From Lepas anatifera (taxonomy: Eukaryota; Arthropoda; Thecostraca; Lepadidae), in assembly GCA_034440635.1 (NCBI GenBank), contig JAOTON010001680.1, positions 620,001 through 684,000 of the forward strand: a stretch of DNA of 64,000 nucleotides. Reading direction: 5' to 3'. Shown in pieces: positions 60,949 through 64,000 of the stretch. Within the stretch, counting starts at the first letter, position 1. Each line of letters opens with the position of its first letter. The notes under the pieces were generated by a model that worked only from the letters and a program-made list of their open reading frames with translations, was not told the origin of the DNA and made no database searches. A program made the position numbers and the translations under genes.

Positions 60949-61230
60949 TTAGGGTCGGATGAGTTTCTTTATTTTCTGTTTGAAGCTGTAGCTGTTCTTG
61001 GTGTGTCTTGCAGTCGTAGGCAGTGCGTTCCAGGTTCTGACGGCTCGGTGCGGGAATCTCTCGTGTGTTGTTTCTAAATTTGGTGGTCTTGTGTTGGAAG
61101 TTTGGATGATGGTAGTGTCGGCTGATGCACGTGTTGACCTGCGTGATACCTCCTGCCTTCTCTTGATCAGATTCTTGTTTTTCTGTGGGCCTTCAGTTAG
61201 GTGAACCAATTTATGACAGAGATGGACCAT
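60949..61230 (-). pseudogene. LINE ORF2 C-terminal remnant
   Basis: The 93-aa frame contains RRSTRASADTTIIQTSNTR, then FPHRAVRTWNALPTTAR and SYSFKQKIKKL. The block RAV-R-WN-LP followed by a SFK helix is the usual end of many non-LTR reverse transcriptase proteins. The rest is missing, so it is a 5'-truncated copy. Clade not assigned. Confidence 0.65.
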
Positions 61231-61787
61231 TTGAAGTGTCTTTTGGACCTCCCACTGGCGTATTGAACTACTTAAAACTAATTTCAGGTCGCTAAAATTT
61301 AAAAATTAAAGGATATTTCCACATTACTTCAACGCTTTACTGGGGGTGCCCGGACACCCCAAAATGGTATAAATCCACAACCCTGCCAATTTGGGGGGCC
61401 TTGACACCAACATGGGACTGATGTGGTTCGCATTACCCCCGCGGGTCAATGTGTCTGTACACTAACGTGTAAATTGAGAGGCGTAGGAAATGTATTCCGG
61501 TCATTTGTTAGCAGACTGAAAACAAATGACGATAGTTAACTAGCCGCTGGTAGCCCCAAGGCAATCTAAAAAGTGCCGACAAAAAACGGCACTGTACTAT
61601 TATGTTGTTTAGTCCGCTCAGTAACCATATGGATACCTCAATACTCGCCTAAATCCACAGCAATATCAATATGAAGCTAACCAGTACTGCTGACGGAAAG
61701 ATCACTCGCGCCTTATTGCAAAGCATCTGTAAGCACACTTTTTCTGTACCTTTTTGTCACGCTCAGCCTTTCGCCCCCAGACACATT
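61231..61787. other. No gene recognised (3' flank of lectin gene)
   Basis: Contains a CCCCGGACACCCC-type end with GGTATAAATCCACAACCCTG at about 61360-61385, resembling the termini at 50263 and 58437. Confidence 0.35.
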
Positions 61788-62867
61788 TCATGGGATTCGC
61801 CGGGGCCTCATACACATGAAAGAAAACTTCTCGTCACATGAGCGTGCAGTTGCCATTCCGGTGGCGATACTGATTGTGGCACAGTTGGCAGTTATGTTCG
61901 GGGTGTTGTTACCATTCCACGTGAGATGAAAGGGCGAGCCATCCAGGGATTCCCAAACTGTCTCTGTGTTCTGGTCAGTGACAGCCACCCAAACGTTGAT
62001 GTTTCTGAAGCCTTTCCCTTTTATGTAGGCTATCAGGATCGAGTCCATTCCTTCTTCCGTGGGGTGCCCCAGACGTCTGTCTTCATAGTAAAGTGAACAA
62101 TACTGGCCAGCGATGGCAAAGGTTGCTACGGACGCCACAAAGGTGAAACAATGCTGCGGAGTCAGCAACATGCTTGGCGAACAGCCGGACAGAACGCCAG
62201 TAGGCATGGGAATCTCGCAGATATACCCATGTTTGGTGCTGCATGCGGTAGAAACCAGCGATGAGGACTCATGGTTGCTACGCAGCGCTTGGCAAGCACC
62301 GTTTCCCTCTTGAATCAGGGGCACGTAAGGGTTATAAATGGTGCCGTCGGGGTTGCCGTTCGGCTTCCAGCCAACCCACTCTGTGTATGTCGGCCGGCGA
62401 CTGTGGTGCAGCAGAAACGTCAGCTCCAAGTCGCTGTTGATGGACACTGCTTTGGAGCAGGGAACACTCTTGCACGCCCCGAAGGTAGCCCCTCTGGCCA
62501 ACTGAGAGCTGGTCCTGAGGTAGCAGCTGCCGTCGAAGGCGATCCATCTGCTCGGGCAGTAGCTGACCAGTGTGTTGAAAGCGTGCCGGGAGTAGCTGGA
62601 GTTGTCGCCGGCCTCTAACGGTCGCGTTCTCAAGCAGTGGTGCGGATGAGACATCAGGTCACAGACTCCAGCCTCACTGTAGCGGACACCATCGCAGTAC
62701 TGCGCATGCGCGGACGGCCGGCTGCAGCGTGACATGCAGCCTTGAAGACTGATGTCGGAGAACGTGGCCACTGCTGGGTCCGTGAAGGTGAGTGCCTCCA
62801 AGTGGTAGGTATCCTGTACTATCTTAGCACCAGCCAAAACTGGTAACAGTAAAGCCACGAGACTCAT
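61788..62867 (-). CDS. Secreted protein with two C-type-lectin-like domains
   Basis: Single uninterrupted reading frame of 359 aa. Residues 1-14 (MSLVALLLPVLAGA) look like a signal peptide. Residues 20-100 are Cys-rich (C44, C48, C58, C69, C78) and resemble an apple/PAN-like module, but this is uncertain. A first C-type-lectin-like domain spans about 104-217, from CPSRWIAFDGSCYL to HGYICEI, with a core WVGWKPNG. A second spans about 229-352, from CSPSMLLTPQHCF to FSFMCM, with a core VWVAVTD. The canonical sugar-binding EPN/QPD and WND signatures are missing from both, so calcium-dependent sugar binding is doubtful. There is one possible N-glycosylation site (NSS) near residue 89 and another (NIT) near 324. 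Such proteins in invertebrates are often haemolymph or surface recognition proteins; that role is inferred. No intron was seen, which is unusual beside the other genes here, so a retrocopy is possible, although the frame is intact. Confidence 0.85.
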   Translation of the reverse strand: MSLVALLLPVLAGAKIVQDTYHLEALTFTDPAVATFSDISLQGCMSRCSRPSAHAQYCDGVRYSEAGVCDLMSHPHHCLRTRPLEAGDNSSYSRHAFNTLVSYCPSRWIAFDGSCYLRTSSQLARGATFGACKSVPCSKAVSINSDLELTFLLHHSRRPTYTEWVGWKPNGNPDGTIYNPYVPLIQEGNGACQALRSNHESSSLVSTACSTKHGYICEIPMPTGVLSGCSPSMLLTPQHCFTFVASVATFAIAGQYCSLYYEDRRLGHPTEEGMDSILIAYIKGKGFRNINVWVAVTDQNTETVWESLDGSPFHLTWNGNNTPNITANCATISIATGMATARSCDEKFSFMCMRPRRIP

Positions 62868-63449
62868 CTTTACATGATACCTGCCGGTGTTGCCCTTTTG
62901 CTCTCTTTGAGGTCATATGGGAGAACCAAGTCAGGCGTTTGGAAATAATTGAAGAGCGTAAGCCAACAACCGGTTGAGCTCCCCAATGCGCACCACTAAA
63001 TGACCTGAACGCTTTGACTTGCAAACGTTGATGTTTCGGGGCTGCCTGGTAACCTCAAACAGGTGTGGCCACGCTTCGACGATTGGACATTCTGCCGCCA
63101 TGAGTCCTCGCCCCATGTCTAACGCGATACCTGAATAGCACAAGTTTCCGGCCTCCGCCGGACTGAATGGCCAGGGCGGATCTCAGCACGGCGTTCTAGC
63201 TAGTCGTAAATCACCGCTTTGCTGGAAACGCCCGTCGAATGTTCACCGATTTGGACTTCGATGAAGTGCGAACCGAGGTCGACAGTGCTTCAAAGTTTGT
63301 TGGATGTAGTATATTTCCACGAGCCACGTGATTCTTCCTGCGCAAGAAAGAGGGCACTGTGGATGAAGCGGATGATAAAAACGGCGATGTGTAGCGCCAC
63401 CGTACATGGCATAGCTTTTCTCTGATCATTTTCATAACATTTTCAAAAT
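62868..63449. other. No gene recognised (5' flank of lectin gene)
   Basis: Should include the lectin promoter; no TATA box or other element could be assigned with confidence. Confidence 0.35.
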
Positions 63450-64000
63450 TTAAAGGTTAGGTCATCTCAGGTCAGATCACCAGTACAGGTCAAGTGACCT
63501 GACCTCAAAAAGAGTTTAAGACTGGATAATTCGGAACCGGGTGAATTTATCCGATTGAAACTCATACCACATAATGGGCTTACCGAGTTCCCTAAAATAT
63601 TTTCCGGTATTTCTATATCCCTGACCAAAGGTCAGGTACGAGTATTTGCCCCTCCTTTGGGAATACATGCGAAAGTGGTTTTAACTAAACAGCTTGATAG
63701 TGGATGGTGATAGAGTGTTTATTTTAGCTTCATTAAATTGGCCTTGTCCTTGCCGTTCTAATGATATACATTCTAACCTGATTTGACCTTGACCTGAACT
63801 CAGGTCAGATCAAATGACATATTTAACCTGATTTTACCTAGCACGGTCATGTGATACATCATTTGATTTTGCTGATACATCATTTGATTTTGCTTGCTAC
63901 GAGGATTTCAATGGTTTAAATGGTTTTGCTCCATCTTTACTTGTTCAGACGTATGACCGAAAACTTTAATTTACATTTTATCTCTATGATGGCATATTTA
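63450..64000 (-). repeat. TGACC-rich element, partial, cut by window end
   Basis: Reverse-complement match to about 30380-30760: GGTCACTTGACCTGTACTGG, TCCGATTGAAACTCATACCAC and the GACCAAAGGTCAGGTACGAG block all recur. Ends not visible. Confidence 0.7.

Noticed and set aside
1..64000. CRISPR arrays, prokaryotic operons, rRNA genes
   Set aside because: Spliced genes and transposon structure show a eukaryotic nuclear sequence; the tandem repeats have no spacer pattern and no rRNA was recognised.

Overview
The window is animal nuclear DNA: genes are split by GT-AG introns, coding density is low, and most of the sequence is intergenic or transposon-derived, with microsatellites and several tRNA-like SINE candidates. 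The GIPC protein carries C-terminal blocks that I recall from arthropod kermit/GIPC, and the FAM114A protein opens MSDSDDSESF, so an arthropod is likely. The heavy load of DNA transposons and the lectin with two CTLDs would suit a crustacean, perhaps a barnacle. That last step is inference only.

Protein genes. (1) A GIPC/kermit PDZ-scaffold gene lies on + at 17449-23303. Six exons with consistent phases encode the last 237 residues (end of GH1, PDZ, GH2); the N-terminus was not found. (2) A complete eight-exon FAM114A-type gene lies on - at 34253-26212, about 785 aa. (3) An intronless secreted protein with two C-type-lectin-like domains lies on - at 62867-61788. (4) Two ubiquitin-specific-protease 3' fragments are visibly damaged: a USP37-like one with frameshifts on + (10132-10942) and a USP8-like one with three in-frame TAG codons on - (57062-56506). 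These genes share no obvious pathway.

Mobile DNA. The right half from 36.7 kb onward is a nested transposon field. A 3.88-kb near-palindromic element (36695-40572) has a perfect 8-bp target-site duplication (TSD). It is followed by three copies of one hAT-like family (40884-44721, 47170-50259, 51910-53910), each flanked by an 8-bp TSD. Copy 1 carries three later insertions (a 401-bp hAT MITE, a 260-bp MITE and a 5'-truncated LINE). Copy 2 carries two (a 592-bp TA-flanked MITE and a 448-bp TTAA MITE). The other copies act as empty-site controls. Smaller families recur across the window: short elements ending in GGCGGATCC (8-bp TSDs), a roughly 449-bp TTAA element (three copies), elements dense in TGACC/AGGTCA, and truncated LINE and SINE pieces.

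Layout. 0-10 kb: repeats and anonymous DNA. 10.1-10.9 kb: USP37-like fragment. 11-17 kb: anonymous DNA with microsatellites and MITEs. 17.4-24.4 kb: GIPC gene and likely 3' UTR. 24.8-25.1 kb: 44-bp minisatellite. 26.2-34.3 kb: FAM114A gene. 36.7-54.9 kb: transposon nest. 56.5-57.1 kb: USP8-like pseudogene. 57.8-61.3 kb: MITEs, tandem array, LINE tail. 61.8-62.9 kb: lectin gene. 63.45 kb to the end: part of a TGACC-rich element. I found no convincing new multi-gene system; the most unusual structures are the giant palindrome and the nested hAT cluster.
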